A DNA stretch of 64,000 bases from contig NZ_JAUIRR010000002.1 of assembly GCF_030577135.1 (NCBI RefSeq), forward strand, positions 248,001 to 312,000. The letters run 5' to 3'. Made by a program: the position numbers and the translations under genes. Below are positions 44,352-53,271 of the stretch, one piece after another. This DNA is from Sulfurimonas sp. hsl 1-7. Its GTDB lineage: Bacteria > Campylobacterota > Campylobacteria > Campylobacterales > Sulfurimonadaceae. Numbering within the stretch: position 1 is the stretch's first letter; each line of letters begins with the position of its first letter. The notes under the pieces are model-generated. The model did no database searches and was not told the DNA's origin. It saw only the letters and a program-made list of their open reading frames with translations.

Positions 44352-44941
44352 GAGTTGTTTTCCTTACCTTTTGCAAGCTTTTTAAGTAGTTTACGTAGGA
44401 GTTTATCACTCGGATATACACTCAAAGCATTTTCAAGATAACTCAGTGCCATATCTGCAAAATCGTGTTCGATCAGTTTTTCTAAAAAATCTATAAAATC
44501 ATCTCTGTCACTGATAATTACACGTGTTGAGAACATAATGTTTTCAAAGATCTCTTTGAAATCACCGCCCTCATCTAAAAGCTTCTGGAAGTCACTGTAA
44601 AGGATCCCGTCTTCATATTCTAAACGTTCACGTAAAGGTTGAGCAAACACTTTTCCGAGCTGTTCTATAGTGCCATCCATGTTTTTCAGGATTTCACTCA
44701 TAATCGAATCAGCTTCCTCTTTATCTTCCTCTTTTAGTATCTCATAATAATCAAATAAAGCCTCAGCTCCACCCTCTCCGCTCATAGCCATCTCAGATAA
44801 AATTACTCCATTATAAGCTTCTTTAGAGTTTGGAAAGTTTTGTAGAACTTCTGCGAATTTTTCTAATGCTACTTTATAGTCCTCTTTAGAAAAACTCTCT
44901 TTAGCTTGATCTAATATTTTATGTTTACTAATATTGCTCAT
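44348..44941 (-). CDS. TPR-type cytosolic protein, function unknown
   Basis: A 197-residue acidic protein, all helical. One clear TPR unit is seen at residues about 15-50 (ALEKFAEVLQNFPNSKEAYN), and a second-like unit near the C terminus (ADMALSYLENALSVYPSD). No enzyme motif. Coupled to murE by an ATGA overlap. Likely a scaffold. Confidence 0.72.
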   Translation of the reverse strand: MSNISKHKILDQAKESFSKEDYKVALEKFAEVLQNFPNSKEAYNGVILSEMAMSGEGGAEALFDYYEILKEEDKEEADSIMSEILKNMDGTIEQLGKVFAQPLRERLEYEDGILYSDFQKLLDEGGDFKEIFENIMFSTRVIISDRDDFIDFLEKLIEHDFADMALSYLENALSVYPSDKLLRKLLKKLAKGKENNS

Positions 44942-44955
44942 TCTTGTTTTAATCC

Positions 44956-45231
44956 TTATAGATTATCTATGTCATTCTCCATCCCAAAAGGTACGTTTAC
45001 TACACATAACTCTGGATGGATATCCATTCTTAATTGACGCTCAACTCCGTACTTTAAAGTTGTTCCACTTGAAGAACAACCTACACAAGCACCTTTTAAT
45101 TGAACATATACATTCCCATTTTTTACTGTAATAAAATCGATATCACCACCATCAAGTGCTAAAGATGGTCGTACCTTATCTATAACAGCTTTTACGGGCT
45201 CCATCAGTTCTTCATCTGTAAATGGAATCAT
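44956..45231 (-). CDS. NifU C-terminal-domain (Nfu-type) Fe-S scaffold protein
   Basis: A 91-residue protein with the Nfu domain: VRPSLALDGGDIDFITVKNG, the cluster ligands CVGCSSSGTTLKYGVERQL. It carries or transfers [4Fe-4S] clusters. I start at the second ATG (45231), which has AAGG at proper spacing; the first ATG (45237) is adjacent to the same site. It is 14 bases upstream of the TPR gene. Confidence 0.9.
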   Translation of the reverse strand: MIPFTDEELMEPVKAVIDKVRPSLALDGGDIDFITVKNGNVYVQLKGACVGCSSSGTTLKYGVERQLRMDIHPELCVVNVPFGMENDIDNL

Positions 45232-45305
45232 TTTCATCCTTCTATTATTTTATAATCATAAAATATGATAAAATCACTTAACAAGTGATAAAAATATCTG
45301 TTTAG

Positions 45306-46520
45306 CTACTCTTTTAAAGCAAGAACTTCCGCCACGTAACTAGGTTTTCTCATCCCTACAAGAATATAATCTATAGAGTCTTGACTTTGTAAAAACTCAA
45401 ATGCACACTCTTGTAATTTTTTCTCACAATCTTTTAGTACACTTTTAAGCTGTACCCTAGTTGCTTTAGAGCATTCATGAGCAACCATATCCCTGTATGA
45501 AACTAAAAATCTCTCTATATAAGCCAGAAGTGTTTCCAGTACCGCTTTATCAAGGTTTTCAATAGTTTTTTTAATGTGTGGAATAATTTGAGAATTTACA
45601 AATAGGTCATAATCACCTATCCAACCATATTTATGTTTATTTTCATCCATCTGCTCAATCAAATTAAAAAGGGGCTTTAAAACTTCCGTATCGCAAACTT
45701 CAAGAAGTTCATTGAGATTATGATAGTAATCTAATGGCTCGTCATAATCAGCCAATCTAAACATTAAAGAGTCTTGAAAAGCATTAAGTGGACGATTTAC
45801 AAGAACTCTTAAACCGTTCTCTTTTGCCCATGTTGCACACTTAAGTCCCTCTTGCTCTAAAAGATTAATCGGAAGCTGGATCGTAGTAAAACTATGTTGT
45901 TCGCTTCCTGCTTCGATCGCAGCATTTTTTGCTAATGTTATTAAATCTTCATACGGCAAAAAATCTTCTGCATCATTCGCTTTTGAAAAAGAGTTTGAAC
46001 TTATACCATACGATCCTATACTACCGTTTTGCACCTCTTTTTCTAGTGCTACAAATACTTTATAGATACGTTGGTACATTTGTTCAAGTATCTCTTCTCT
46101 CTGGATCCCTTTTTTTATAGCATCGTATAAAAAATACTCCGGATTATGAAGCAGATAACAGTCAATCTTGTTTAGCTCTAATCTTTCTAAAGAACGCCCT
46201 AGCTGATCTTGCATAAATGACGGTGAGATTGAATGGTAGCACTCAGGACTATACTCAACAACCTCTTCAAAAGGGTTTTCTTTGTGGAGCATCATGTTTG
46301 TCCCTTGAATATAACCAAACTTGCTTACTATCTCTACCTCTCTATACTCATCTTCAATACTATTTAAAGCTTTTGCAATAGCGCGTTCAGCCCCGCCGTC
46401 TGTATAGTTTGATGATGTATCGATAAGTTTGATTCCAGAATATAACGCTTCTTTTAAAGCTTCAATATGTAAAGGGTTAAGATCAGTAACTCTATAAGTT
46501 CCAAATGCGAAACTACTCAT
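45306..46520 (-). CDS. Aldo/keto reductase family protein, long form
   Basis: A 404-residue protein, longer than the usual 280-340. The AKR catalytic set is visible: Asp and Tyr in LIDTSSNYTDGGAERA, Lys in VSKFGY and His in CYLLHNPEYF. The C-terminal third (about 270-404) is helix-rich, and LVGMRKPSYVAEVLALKE resembles the normal AKR end, so extra sequence lies within the barrel. Substrate unknown. Monocistronic. Confidence 0.85.
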   Translation of the reverse strand: MSSFAFGTYRVTDLNPLHIEALKEALYSGIKLIDTSSNYTDGGAERAIAKALNSIEDEYREVEIVSKFGYIQGTNMMLHKENPFEEVVEYSPECYHSISPSFMQDQLGRSLERLELNKIDCYLLHNPEYFLYDAIKKGIQREEILEQMYQRIYKVFVALEKEVQNGSIGSYGISSNSFSKANDAEDFLPYEDLITLAKNAAIEAGSEQHSFTTIQLPINLLEQEGLKCATWAKENGLRVLVNRPLNAFQDSLMFRLADYDEPLDYYHNLNELLEVCDTEVLKPLFNLIEQMDENKHKYGWIGDYDLFVNSQIIPHIKKTIENLDKAVLETLLAYIERFLVSYRDMVAHECSKATRVQLKSVLKDCEKKLQECAFEFLQSQDSIDYILVGMRKPSYVAEVLALKE

Positions 46521-46599
46521 TTATAATTCCTTAGTATAAGTATTTTAGAATGTGGAAGTTTTTGTGTAATGAAAGATGAGATAAAAGTGTAAAAGTTTA

Positions 46600-46617
46600 C
46601 GCTGAGAAAACTCAGCG
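46600..46617 (-). terminator. Hairpin after rplQ, end of the alpha operon
   Basis: CGCTGAG-AAAA-CTCAGCG, seven perfect GC-rich pairs, 15 bases beyond the rplQ stop. On the minus strand it is followed by AAACTTTTACACTTTT, a broken U-rich run. Confidence 0.65.
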
Positions 46618-46631
46618 CGAAACTCAGTTAA

Positions 46632-46982
46632 TTAAACAAGCTCGATGAAAGCCATTGGTGTAGCATCACCACGACGAATACGAGTTCTAATGATTCTTGT
46701 ATAACCACCAGCACGATCAACGTATTTAGGAGCTACTTCGTTTACTAATTTTTTTGTAGCTTCTTTGTTTTGTAGTGTAGCAAATACAGCTCTGTGAGCA
46801 TTGCTATCACCTTTACCAGCTACAGTGATTAGTTTTTCAACGTAAGAACGAAGCTCTTTTGCTTTAACAGCAGTAGTTTCAATCTTACCATGTTCAATTA
46901 ATGAAATACTTAGATTTTGTAAAAGTGCTTTACGGTGAGCACTTGTACGTCCAAGTTTACGATATCCATGACGATGTCTCAT
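46632..46982 (-). CDS. rplQ: 50S ribosomal protein L17
   Basis: A 116-residue protein near the exit tunnel. Family start [20 protein letters not shown], then [17 protein letters not shown], and the end [17 protein letters not shown]. Last gene of the alpha operon, 27 bases after rpoA. Confidence 0.97.
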   Translation of the reverse strand: MRHRHGYRKLGRTSAHRKALLQNLSISLIEHGKIETTAVKAKELRSYVEKLITVAGKGDSNAHRAVFATLQNKEATKKLVNEVAPKYVDRAGGYTRIIRTRIRRGDATPMAFIELV

Positions 46983-47009
46983 ATCTTCTTCCTCTTTTCT
47001 TTAGCAGAC

Positions 47010-48008
47010 TTATTTAGAAGCTGCTTCTATTTTCTTTTTTAATGCAGTAACTACATCATCAGCTAAATCAGCACCAACTGTGAAACCAAACTCTTGAACT
47101 TTTTCTACGATTTCATCGTAAGATTTTTTACCAAGATTTTTAACATTTTTTAGGTCGTTTGTACTCATAAGTACAATCTCACCTATTAATCTAATACTTG
47201 AGCGATCAAGGCAGTTAAAACTACGAGCACTTAAACCTAAACTATCGATGTTAGTCATTAGTTTTTTAAGGTCTGGTGACTCTTCAACTCTCTCAATTGT
47301 TGTTGGAGCTTTGATACTAATTTCTGAATTAAATACAGCAAGTTGAGCATACATAACTTCTAAAGAGTTTCTGAACGCATCAACAGGAGAGATTTGACCA
47401 TCAGTTTTGATGTTCATTACAACTCTCTCAAAATTAGGATTATCTTCTACAAGTACATGCTGAATATCATATGTTGCACTTCTAACAGGAGTGAAATATG
47501 CATCTAAAGCGATATAACCTTCACCTAACTCATCAGAAGTATCTTCACTAGCAACATACCCGATACCTTGAGCAATTTTGATGTTAAAGTTAAGAGTAGA
47601 GTCTTCATTTAAAGTCGCTAAATGTGCCTCTGGAGTTACAACTTCAACTTCATCATTACTAAGATCTGCACCAGTAATAGTACATGGACCTGTAAAGCTG
47701 TAGTTAATCTCAGCTTCTGTTGCTTCATTGTTAAGTTTGAAACGAATCTCTTTAAGATTTAAAATAAAATCAGAGATATCTTCAAGCATACCACGAACTG
47801 AATCAAACTCGTGTTTTGCACCTTCAATTTTGATAGCAATAGGAGCATAACCAACTGAGCTGCTTAATAGAAAACGGCGAAGTGGATGAGCTAAAGATAT
47901 AGCATAACCAGTTTCAAAAGGATATGCTATGATATTTGCTTCATTCTCACTAATTTGTTCTACCTCAAACTCTTGAGGAGCAAGTGGAGTAGTTTTAATC
48001 TTTTTCAT
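47010..48008 (-). CDS. rpoA: RNA polymerase subunit alpha
   Basis: A 332-residue protein. The N-terminal dimer domain shows [20 protein letters not shown]; the C-terminal domain after a linker holds [20 protein letters not shown] and the [15 protein letters not shown] helix-hairpin-helix that contacts UP elements and activators. It follows rpsD by 26 bases. Normal length. Confidence 0.97.
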   Translation of the reverse strand: MKKIKTTPLAPQEFEVEQISENEANIIAYPFETGYAISLAHPLRRFLLSSSVGYAPIAIKIEGAKHEFDSVRGMLEDISDFILNLKEIRFKLNNEATEAEINYSFTGPCTITGADLSNDEVEVVTPEAHLATLNEDSTLNFNIKIAQGIGYVASEDTSDELGEGYIALDAYFTPVRSATYDIQHVLVEDNPNFERVVMNIKTDGQISPVDAFRNSLEVMYAQLAVFNSEISIKAPTTIERVEESPDLKKLMTNIDSLGLSARSFNCLDRSSIRLIGEIVLMSTNDLKNVKNLGKKSYDEIVEKVQEFGFTVGADLADDVVTALKKKIEAASK

Positions 48009-48034
48009 GTCTTTTACGCCTTTTTTATTAATTA

Positions 48035-48661
48035 TTATTTCGAGTAAAGCTCAACGATTAAACGCTCTTCTACAGGAATAACAACTTCTTCACGCTCTGG
48101 TAAACGAGTAAAAATACCGAATACTTTTTCAGCATCAATATCAACCCATGGAGCAAGACCTGTTTGGTTTGTTAGTTCGATAGCTCTTTGAATTTGAGCA
48201 TTTTGTTTGCTTGATTCACGAACTTCAATCTTCTGACCTGGTTTAACACGGTAAGAAGGGATGTCAAGTTTTTTACCGTCAACTAAAATGTGACCGTGAG
48301 TAACTAATTGACGTGCAAATCTACGAGTAGATGCAAATCCCATTCTGTATACTAAGTTATCAAGTCTTTGCTCGATTAGAGTAACAAGGTTTGTACCTGT
48401 ATTACCTTCTTTTCTTTTAGCTTCTGTAAATAATGCACGGAATTGTTTTTCAGATACACCATACATGAATTTTGCTTTTTGTTTCTCGTTTAGTTGTAAA
48501 CCGTACTCAGAAACTTTTTTACGACGTTGACCATGTTGACCTGGACCGTAAGGACGTTTATCTAAAGCAGATTTTCCTGCTAAACGACGCTCACCTTTAA
48601 GGTTTAGGCTAACTCCAAATCTTCTTTCGATTTTTTCTACTGGACCTCTATATCTTGCCAT
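48035..48661 (-). CDS. rpsD: 30S ribosomal protein S4
   Basis: A 208-residue primary binder of 16S rRNA 5' domain. It begins [19 protein letters not shown] and lacks the N-terminal zinc cysteines, so it is the zinc-free form, in contrast to the zinc-type rpmG and rpmJ here. The S4 RNA-binding fold is [20 protein letters not shown]. It follows rpsK by 12 bases. Confidence 0.97.
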   Translation of the reverse strand: MARYRGPVEKIERRFGVSLNLKGERRLAGKSALDKRPYGPGQHGQRRKKVSEYGLQLNEKQKAKFMYGVSEKQFRALFTEAKRKEGNTGTNLVTLIEQRLDNLVYRMGFASTRRFARQLVTHGHILVDGKKLDIPSYRVKPGQKIEVRESSKQNAQIQRAIELTNQTGLAPWVDIDAEKVFGIFTRLPEREEVVIPVEERLIVELYSK

Positions 48662-48673
48662 TTGTTAACCTCC

Positions 48674-49066
48674 TTAAACTCTACGACGCTTAGGCGCACG
48701 ACAACCATTGTGTGGTAATGGAGTTACATCTTTCATAAATGTAACACGGATACCTTCAATAGCACCTACAGATTTAACTGCAGTTTCACGACCAGAACCT
48801 GGACCTTGAACTCTAATACCTAGTTCTTTGATACCATGTACCTGAGCTTTCTCAACAGCAGCTTCAACAGCAGCTTGAGCAGCGAATGGAGTAGATTTTT
48901 TAGAACCTTTAAAACCAAGGCTACCAGCAGAACTCCACGCAATCATATTTCCCATTTCATCAGTAATAGTTACTAATGTATTATTGAAAGATGCAGAAAT
49001 ATGGATAATACCACGTGAAATATTCTTTTTTACAACTTTTTTTCTAACAGCTTTTCTTTTTGCCAT
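48674..49066 (-). CDS. rpsK: 30S ribosomal protein S11
   Basis: A 130-residue platform protein. [16 protein letters not shown] and the [15 protein letters not shown] loop are intact; it ends with [18 protein letters not shown], where an Asn-Gly in family members can isomerise to isoAsp. It follows rpsM by 11 bases. Confidence 0.97.
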   Translation of the reverse strand: MAKRKAVRKKVVKKNISRGIIHISASFNNTLVTITDEMGNMIAWSSAGSLGFKGSKKSTPFAAQAAVEAAVEKAQVHGIKELGIRVQGPGSGRETAVKSVGAIEGIRVTFMKDVTPLPHNGCRAPKRRRV

Positions 49067-49077
49067 GTTTTAAATCC

Positions 49078-49440
49078 TTACGCTGAACCAACAGTTTTCT
49101 TTTTACCCTTACGAGTACGAGCATTTGTCTTAGTTTTTTGACCACGACACGGAAGACCACGACGGTGACGAAGACCTCTGTAAGATCCTAAATCCATAAG
49201 TGCTTTAATATCCATAGCAACTTTTTTACGTAAATCACCCTCAACCATATGGTTTTCACGGATCTCTTTAGTAATTGCAGCTACTTCATCCTCATTAAGT
49301 TCGAAAACTCTTTTGTTATAATCAATACCTGTCGCATCTAAGATTAGGCGAGAAGTATGTAAACCGATACCGTAGATGTATGTTAGACCATACTCTACAC
49401 GTTTTTTCTTAGGTAAATCAACACCAGAAATACGAGCCAT
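49078..49440 (-). CDS. rpsM: 30S ribosomal protein S13
   Basis: A 120-residue head protein contacting P-site tRNA and forming inter-subunit bridges. Landmarks: [20 protein letters not shown] and [20 protein letters not shown] with the basic tail. It is 2 bases after rpmJ. Confidence 0.97.
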   Translation of the reverse strand: MARISGVDLPKKKRVEYGLTYIYGIGLHTSRLILDATGIDYNKRVFELNEDEVAAITKEIRENHMVEGDLRKKVAMDIKALMDLGSYRGLRHRRGLPCRGQKTKTNARTRKGKKKTVGSA

Positions 49441-49442
49441 GG

Positions 49443-49556
49443 TTATCCTTGTCTCTGTTTATGTTTAGGGTTTTTGCAGATAACTCTTACAATCCCTTTT
49501 CTCTTGATAACTTTACAGTCATCACACATTTTCTTTACTGAAGCGCGTACTTTCAT
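49443..49556 (-). CDS. rpmJ: 50S ribosomal protein L36, zinc-binding form
   Basis: A 37-residue protein, [20 protein letters not shown] to the end, with the C-C-C-H zinc ligands ([13 protein letters not shown]). GGAG sits nine bases before the ATG. An in-frame upstream extension has no family resemblance. First gene of the alpha operon; the usual upstream partner infA is about 10 kb away. Confidence 0.95.
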   Translation of the reverse strand: MKVRASVKKMCDDCKVIKRKGIVRVICKNPKHKQRQG

Positions 49557-49734
49557 AGAAAGTCTCCTCAAATTTACTTCTTTAACTGTTTTTAGGCGAA
49601 GCCTTTTTTTTTTGCTTGCCAATACTTTTATATATACCATATATAGTGTAGATAAAAATACTCTAGCTTTTGTAAAACAGTAAAGTGGATGGGAATTATA
49701 CAGAAGATAAGGTTAAAATTTTATTAAGGTTACA
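49557..49734 (-). promoter_or_regulatory. Leader/promoter region of the alpha operon
   Basis: The gap holds an AT-rich minus-strand run with TATATATAAAAG and TATATATGG -10-like boxes, a run of ten A residues, and a short AGGC-TTC-GCCT hairpin before the rpmJ ribosome site. A promoter here is expected because the spc operon has been separated. Exact elements are uncertain. Confidence 0.4.
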
Positions 49735-50694
49735 CTATACCTTTAAATCAATCTCACCAATTATACCGACTGAACCATTTTCACGTAGGAAAATTGAACT
49801 TTTTGCAAGATTAGCCTCTTCAAACTCAAAAGGTGTTGTAACATTTTGAAGATATAATGCCCCGATCCCTACATCTTGTAAAGAGTAAAAATTTTCATTT
49901 CCGTTCTCATCTTTTGTCCATATACGAAGTTTATCAAACACAGCATCGTTTTCATCTATCCAGTTATTGTTATCGCTGTCATATTTACGTAAATCTGTAA
50001 ATCCGTCTCCGGAATTCGGACCAAACAGTTCACTACCGTCATTCACAATACCGTCACTGTTTTTATCCAGTGTCAAAAATCCGCTACCGCTTCCGACAAA
50101 TGAAAATTCTTCCTCTTTTCCATCACGATCAAGGTCTAAATTTGTTTTTGTTTTCGAAAACTCTACAGCCCCGTCTTGAAACTGTATCACCAACGGATCG
50201 ATCAAAGCATCGCCAGCTTTAAAAGATACAGATTCTTGTTTTATTGTAGTTTCTTGCATGGAAAAAGATAATTTGAAATCGATTTTTCTTCCATCTTCTA
50301 ACACAACATTTCCCTGTGAAGCAAATTGTAGTTTTTGTGAATTTATCTCTCGCTTTTCATAGCTGTAGTCTATCCCCCACCCTACTCTTTGATCAGAAGG
50401 TGGATTGAGAGTTTTTTGCTCATCAGGATGAAAAAGTTTTATTTTGATTTTTTTACCGGTTAAGATCTCTAAGGCTAAAATGATTTTTTTCAACTCAGGG
50501 TCTAATGATTCTAAATCATCTTCTCTTTTATCGACAGAAAGTTCTTTATATTTTTTAGAGAGCTGCAAGAGATCATCTTTTTTTTGTTGAGGCTCTCTAG
50601 AACCAATCCATTGTTCTAAATGTTCAGATTCATATGTAAGTGCAGTTTTATTATAACTTGCTCCCATCGCTATATCACTCGATGCAATTTTCAT
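49735..50694 (-). CDS. Calcium-binding-loop protein of unknown function
   Basis: A 319-residue protein with no signal peptide. The C-terminal half carries three Asp-rich loops like EF-hand/dockerin calcium sites: DLDRDGKEEEF, DKNSDGIVNDGSELFG and DSDNNNWIDENDAVFDKL, then RIWTKDENGNENFYSLQDVG. The LFGPNSGDGFTDLRKYDSD-type sequence is common in proteobacterial proteins of unknown role, some near flagellar or RTX proteins. Start chosen at ATG 50694 with AAGGAG upstream. Confidence 0.8.
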   Translation of the reverse strand: MKIASSDIAMGASYNKTALTYESEHLEQWIGSREPQQKKDDLLQLSKKYKELSVDKREDDLESLDPELKKIILALEILTGKKIKIKLFHPDEQKTLNPPSDQRVGWGIDYSYEKREINSQKLQFASQGNVVLEDGRKIDFKLSFSMQETTIKQESVSFKAGDALIDPLVIQFQDGAVEFSKTKTNLDLDRDGKEEEFSFVGSGSGFLTLDKNSDGIVNDGSELFGPNSGDGFTDLRKYDSDNNNWIDENDAVFDKLRIWTKDENGNENFYSLQDVGIGALYLQNVTTPFEFEEANLAKSSIFLRENGSVGIIGEIDLKV

Positions 50695-50759
50695 GACAAC
50701 TCCTTTTGTCAAATTTATCTCAAACTATATCGGCAAATTTCACTTTTTTTCAAATGGAG

Positions 50760-51104
50760 CTATTCCCAAAGCACACTCACACCATACTCCTGATTTAGTA
50801 CTATATATTTTGTATAGTTTAGTTTTTTACCATACTTTTTGCTGACAAACTCTACCTCAACTTCACCTTCAGACAAGAGTTCTCTCACCTCTTTATAGCT
50901 AAGCCACTTTCCATACTTTGCTAAAGAGTTTTGCCATATACGAAAATCACAAGTAGCATCCTCTCTTAGTTCAAACATCTCACCGTCTTCTGTTTTCCAG
51001 TGAGCATTTGAGCAGGCATAGAGTTTTACTTTTTTTCCCCGTACCTCTTTATCTCTGACTTCGATCTCGCCATTCTCACAATAAGGACATTTACCTAAAA
51101 CCAT
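50760..51104 (-). CDS. Topoisomerase-like zinc-ribbon protein
   Basis: A 114-residue soluble protein with four Cys arranged GKCPYCENGEI...YACSNAHW...TCDFRIWQN, like the C-terminal zinc-ribbons of topoisomerases I and III, and a second half (YGKWLSYKEVRELLSEGEVE) that resembles the topoisomerase C-terminal DNA-binding repeat. No topoisomerase catalytic domain. Likely nucleic-acid-binding. Start at ATG 51104 with GGA upstream; a TTG at 51116 is an alternative. Confidence 0.75.
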   Translation of the reverse strand: MVLGKCPYCENGEIEVRDKEVRGKKVKLYACSNAHWKTEDGEMFELREDATCDFRIWQNSLAKYGKWLSYKEVRELLSEGEVEVEFVSKKYGKKLNYTKYIVLNQEYGVSVLWE

Positions 51105-51180
51105 TTTACGATCCAAATAATTTTTCTACAATTATATGTTGCATCTTCCAGCATCAAATAAAATATTGCAAATTGTCAAT

Positions 51181-51196
51181 ATTTTGTTAACAAAAT
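51181..51196. promoter_or_regulatory. 16-bp perfect palindrome upstream of the 51255 gene
   Basis: ATTTTGTTAACAAAAT reads identically on both strands. A looser ATTG...CAAT repeat lies just before (51166-51181). It is 59-74 bases upstream of the next start, in a 150-base divergent gap, so it looks like a regulator site. No regulator matched. Confidence 0.5.
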
Positions 51197-51254
51197 GTTA
51201 TTCCGCGGTAATAAAGCTCAAGTAAGATTTAAAAAATTTTAAAAGGATTCCATT

Positions 51255-51926
51255 ATGAAGTTGCTCTTCTCTGTTTTTCTTTCTTTTACGTTTCTACAAA
51301 CTGCTTTATTAGCTACAACTCACCAAAAACAAGCCATCCAGAAATATAGAACCATCTCAAGTCTAGGCAACAGCATCACAAAAAGGGGGCAGTATCTGCA
51401 ATATGATGCATTTAAGGACTCTCTGACAAATTTGCATTCCGATATCAACACTCTTGATATCGATACGGAATCAAAAAACGAGATTAAAGAGAATATCAAT
51501 AATTACGGTGCAATCATTGGTGCTCTTTACAATAAGATGCACTCTAAACATCCGGAAATCAATCAACATTACCAAGCATCGCTTGATGGCTTGCTCGGGT
51601 TCAACCAGTTAATACACTCAACAGGTTATGCACCCTTATTGGATGCATGGGACAAGCTTACAAAAACAAAACACAGCTACATGAAAAAACCGAGTAAAAA
51701 ACTTGCGAAAAAATTTCACAAACATTTTCAAGAGGTAAAACTTGTTTTAGAAGATTTATGTTTAGATGAAGAGCTAGAAGACCCGATGATGGCATACCTT
51801 TCTATCTATCAACAGTATTTCAGTGAGCTCGATGCTTCATACAAAAGTGTAGAGTATGCCAATGTCAGAAAATTGAAACAACTCTCTTATCAAGTCAAAT
51901 CTCAACTTACATTAATCATTAACTAG
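51255..51926 (+). CDS. Exported helical protein, function unknown
   Basis: A 223-residue protein with a signal peptide (MKLLFSVFLSFTFLQTALLA) and an all-helical, Lys-rich mature domain without Cys. AAAGGA precedes the ATG. It could be a periplasmic four-helix protein. Located right before the Crp/Fnr regulator, 43 bases apart, same strand. Confidence 0.7.
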   Translation: MKLLFSVFLSFTFLQTALLATTHQKQAIQKYRTISSLGNSITKRGQYLQYDAFKDSLTNLHSDINTLDIDTESKNEIKENINNYGAIIGALYNKMHSKHPEINQHYQASLDGLLGFNQLIHSTGYAPLLDAWDKLTKTKHSYMKKPSKKLAKKFHKHFQEVKLVLEDLCLDEELEDPMMAYLSIYQQYFSELDASYKSVEYANVRKLKQLSYQVKSQLTLIIN

Positions 51927-51933
51927 CAAAAGT

Positions 51934-51963
51934 TTGATCATTTTGAATATCTTTTGTTAGAAT
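51934..51963 (+). promoter_or_regulatory. Promoter of the Crp/Fnr regulator gene, predicted leaderless
   Basis: TTGATC (51934-51939), 18 bases, TAGAAT (51958-51963). The start point would fall at about 51970, the ATG itself. No Shine-Dalgarno is present. Confidence 0.45.
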
Positions 51964-51969
51964 ATCAGA

Positions 51970-52653
51970 ATGCAAAAAGAATCACAAGAGATTGAACTAC
52001 TCGATAACTTAAATAAAAGCTTTGAAGATGAGTTTTATAAGTATGCATCCTCTGTAGAATTTAAAAAAGGGGAAAGTGCTTTCCATCCCGATGATCTTTT
52101 AAAAGATTTTTACATAGTTGTCGATGGCAGAATCAAAACATATCAGATCAATTTTGACAACTCAAAAGAACAGACTATATTTATATATAGACGTGGAGAT
52201 ATGTTTGATGCGATCTCTTTACTCGATAATCAAGTCCATGATGTAATGTATGAGATACTTGAAGATTGTAAGGTGTTAAAACTTCCAATTGAAAAAGTTA
52301 GATACTGGCTTGAAAACGATCCCACTTTCAGTAAAAGTTTTTTCCCATATCTTGCAGCACAAATGCGACACACTGAAGAATTAACTACCGATATTGCACT
52401 TTACAATACTCAAGATAGGCTCATAAACCTTTTAGTGGATAATATAAACCCCGAAAAACATTTCAAGTACCAACTTCTACAAAACCTTTCCAATTCGGAG
52501 ATAGCAAAACTTTTAGGGACTGTAAGACATGTGATAGAGCGTTCCTTGAAACAACTCAAAGCTGACAACATCATAGAAACGGGTCGAAAAAACATTAAGA
52601 TAAAGAGTCTACAAAAACTACTTGAGAAAACTTCGCAACTCCTATTAAAATAA
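51970..52653 (+). CDS. Crp/Fnr family transcription regulator
   Basis: A 227-residue regulator. The N-terminal cyclic-nucleotide-binding-type beta-roll (about 25-120, DFYIVVDGRIKTYQINFDNS, RRGDMFDAISLLD) is followed by a dimer helix and a winged helix (about 150-225) with LSNSEIAKLLGTVRHVIERSL. No N-terminal Cys cluster, so not FNR-type oxygen sensing. The beta-roll lacks a clear cAMP-binding Arg/Glu pair, so ligand is uncertain. Its neighbours are an exported Hsp20 and a radical SAM protein. Confidence 0.9.
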   Translation: MQKESQEIELLDNLNKSFEDEFYKYASSVEFKKGESAFHPDDLLKDFYIVVDGRIKTYQINFDNSKEQTIFIYRRGDMFDAISLLDNQVHDVMYEILEDCKVLKLPIEKVRYWLENDPTFSKSFFPYLAAQMRHTEELTTDIALYNTQDRLINLLVDNINPEKHFKYQLLQNLSNSEIAKLLGTVRHVIERSLKQLKADNIIETGRKNIKIKSLQKLLEKTSQLLLK

Positions 52654-52739
52654 TTTCATATTTACTTCACATTAAAAAATAGCTTATAAAATTGTTCCTG
52701 AGAGGGAAGTATTTCCCAAAAAAACTTAAGGAGTAAATT

Positions 52740-53243
52740 ATGAAACGAATTATTCAAACGTTGGCTTTTAGCTCAATTGTAGCAAGTGTTACATTTGCAG
52801 GTACCGTGTTTATCAATGACCCTTATGAAGACGAGTTTACAAAGATGGGCAAGTATATGAACTCACTTGTAGAATCCCATATGAATGCTTCGGCAATAGG
52901 AAACTATAACTACCCAAGAACAAATGTTCAAGATAAAAAAGATCAGATAGTTATAGAGTTTGATCTCGCCGGAGTTGATAAAAAAGATATTCAACTCACT
53001 ATTGATGATCAAAACATTCTCAAACTCTCGGGGAAAAAAGAGCATCAGATTGAAGAGAAGAACGAAAATGGTAAATATATAAGACGTGAGATCTATTACG
53101 GCTCATTTCAAAAATCTATTCAACTCCCGGATAACATCGTTCAAAGCAGTTTGAAAACAAATTATGAAAATGGAATTTTAACAATCACTATTGATAAAAA
53201 AGCGCTAAAAAAACCGAAAGTGAAAACGATCCCTATAAACTAA
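52740..53243 (+). CDS. Exported small heat-shock protein (Hsp20/alpha-crystallin)
   Basis: A 167-residue protein with a Sec signal peptide (MKRIIQTLAFSSIVASVTFA, cleavage after Ala20), then a 45-residue linker, and an alpha-crystallin domain (about 60-160: FDLAGVDKKDIQLTIDDQNI, LKLSGKKEHQIEEKNENGKY, SFQKSIQLPDNI, YENGILTITIDKK). Typical Hsp20 proteins are cytosolic holdases; this one should act in the periplasm. AAGGAG precedes the ATG. A GGGAA-GTAT-TTCCC repeat is 23-36 bases upstream. Downstream of the Crp/Fnr gene on the same strand. Confidence 0.88.
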   Translation: MKRIIQTLAFSSIVASVTFAGTVFINDPYEDEFTKMGKYMNSLVESHMNASAIGNYNYPRTNVQDKKDQIVIEFDLAGVDKKDIQLTIDDQNILKLSGKKEHQIEEKNENGKYIRREIYYGSFQKSIQLPDNIVQSSLKTNYENGILTITIDKKALKKPKVKTIPIN

Positions 53244-53271
53244 CTAAGTTTTTTAAGATAAAATTCGCTTT

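Noticed and set aside
51926-51969. FNR box (TTGAT-N4-ATCAA) upstream of the Crp/Fnr gene
   Set aside because: TTGATC is present but there is no matching half-site; it fits better as a -35 box.
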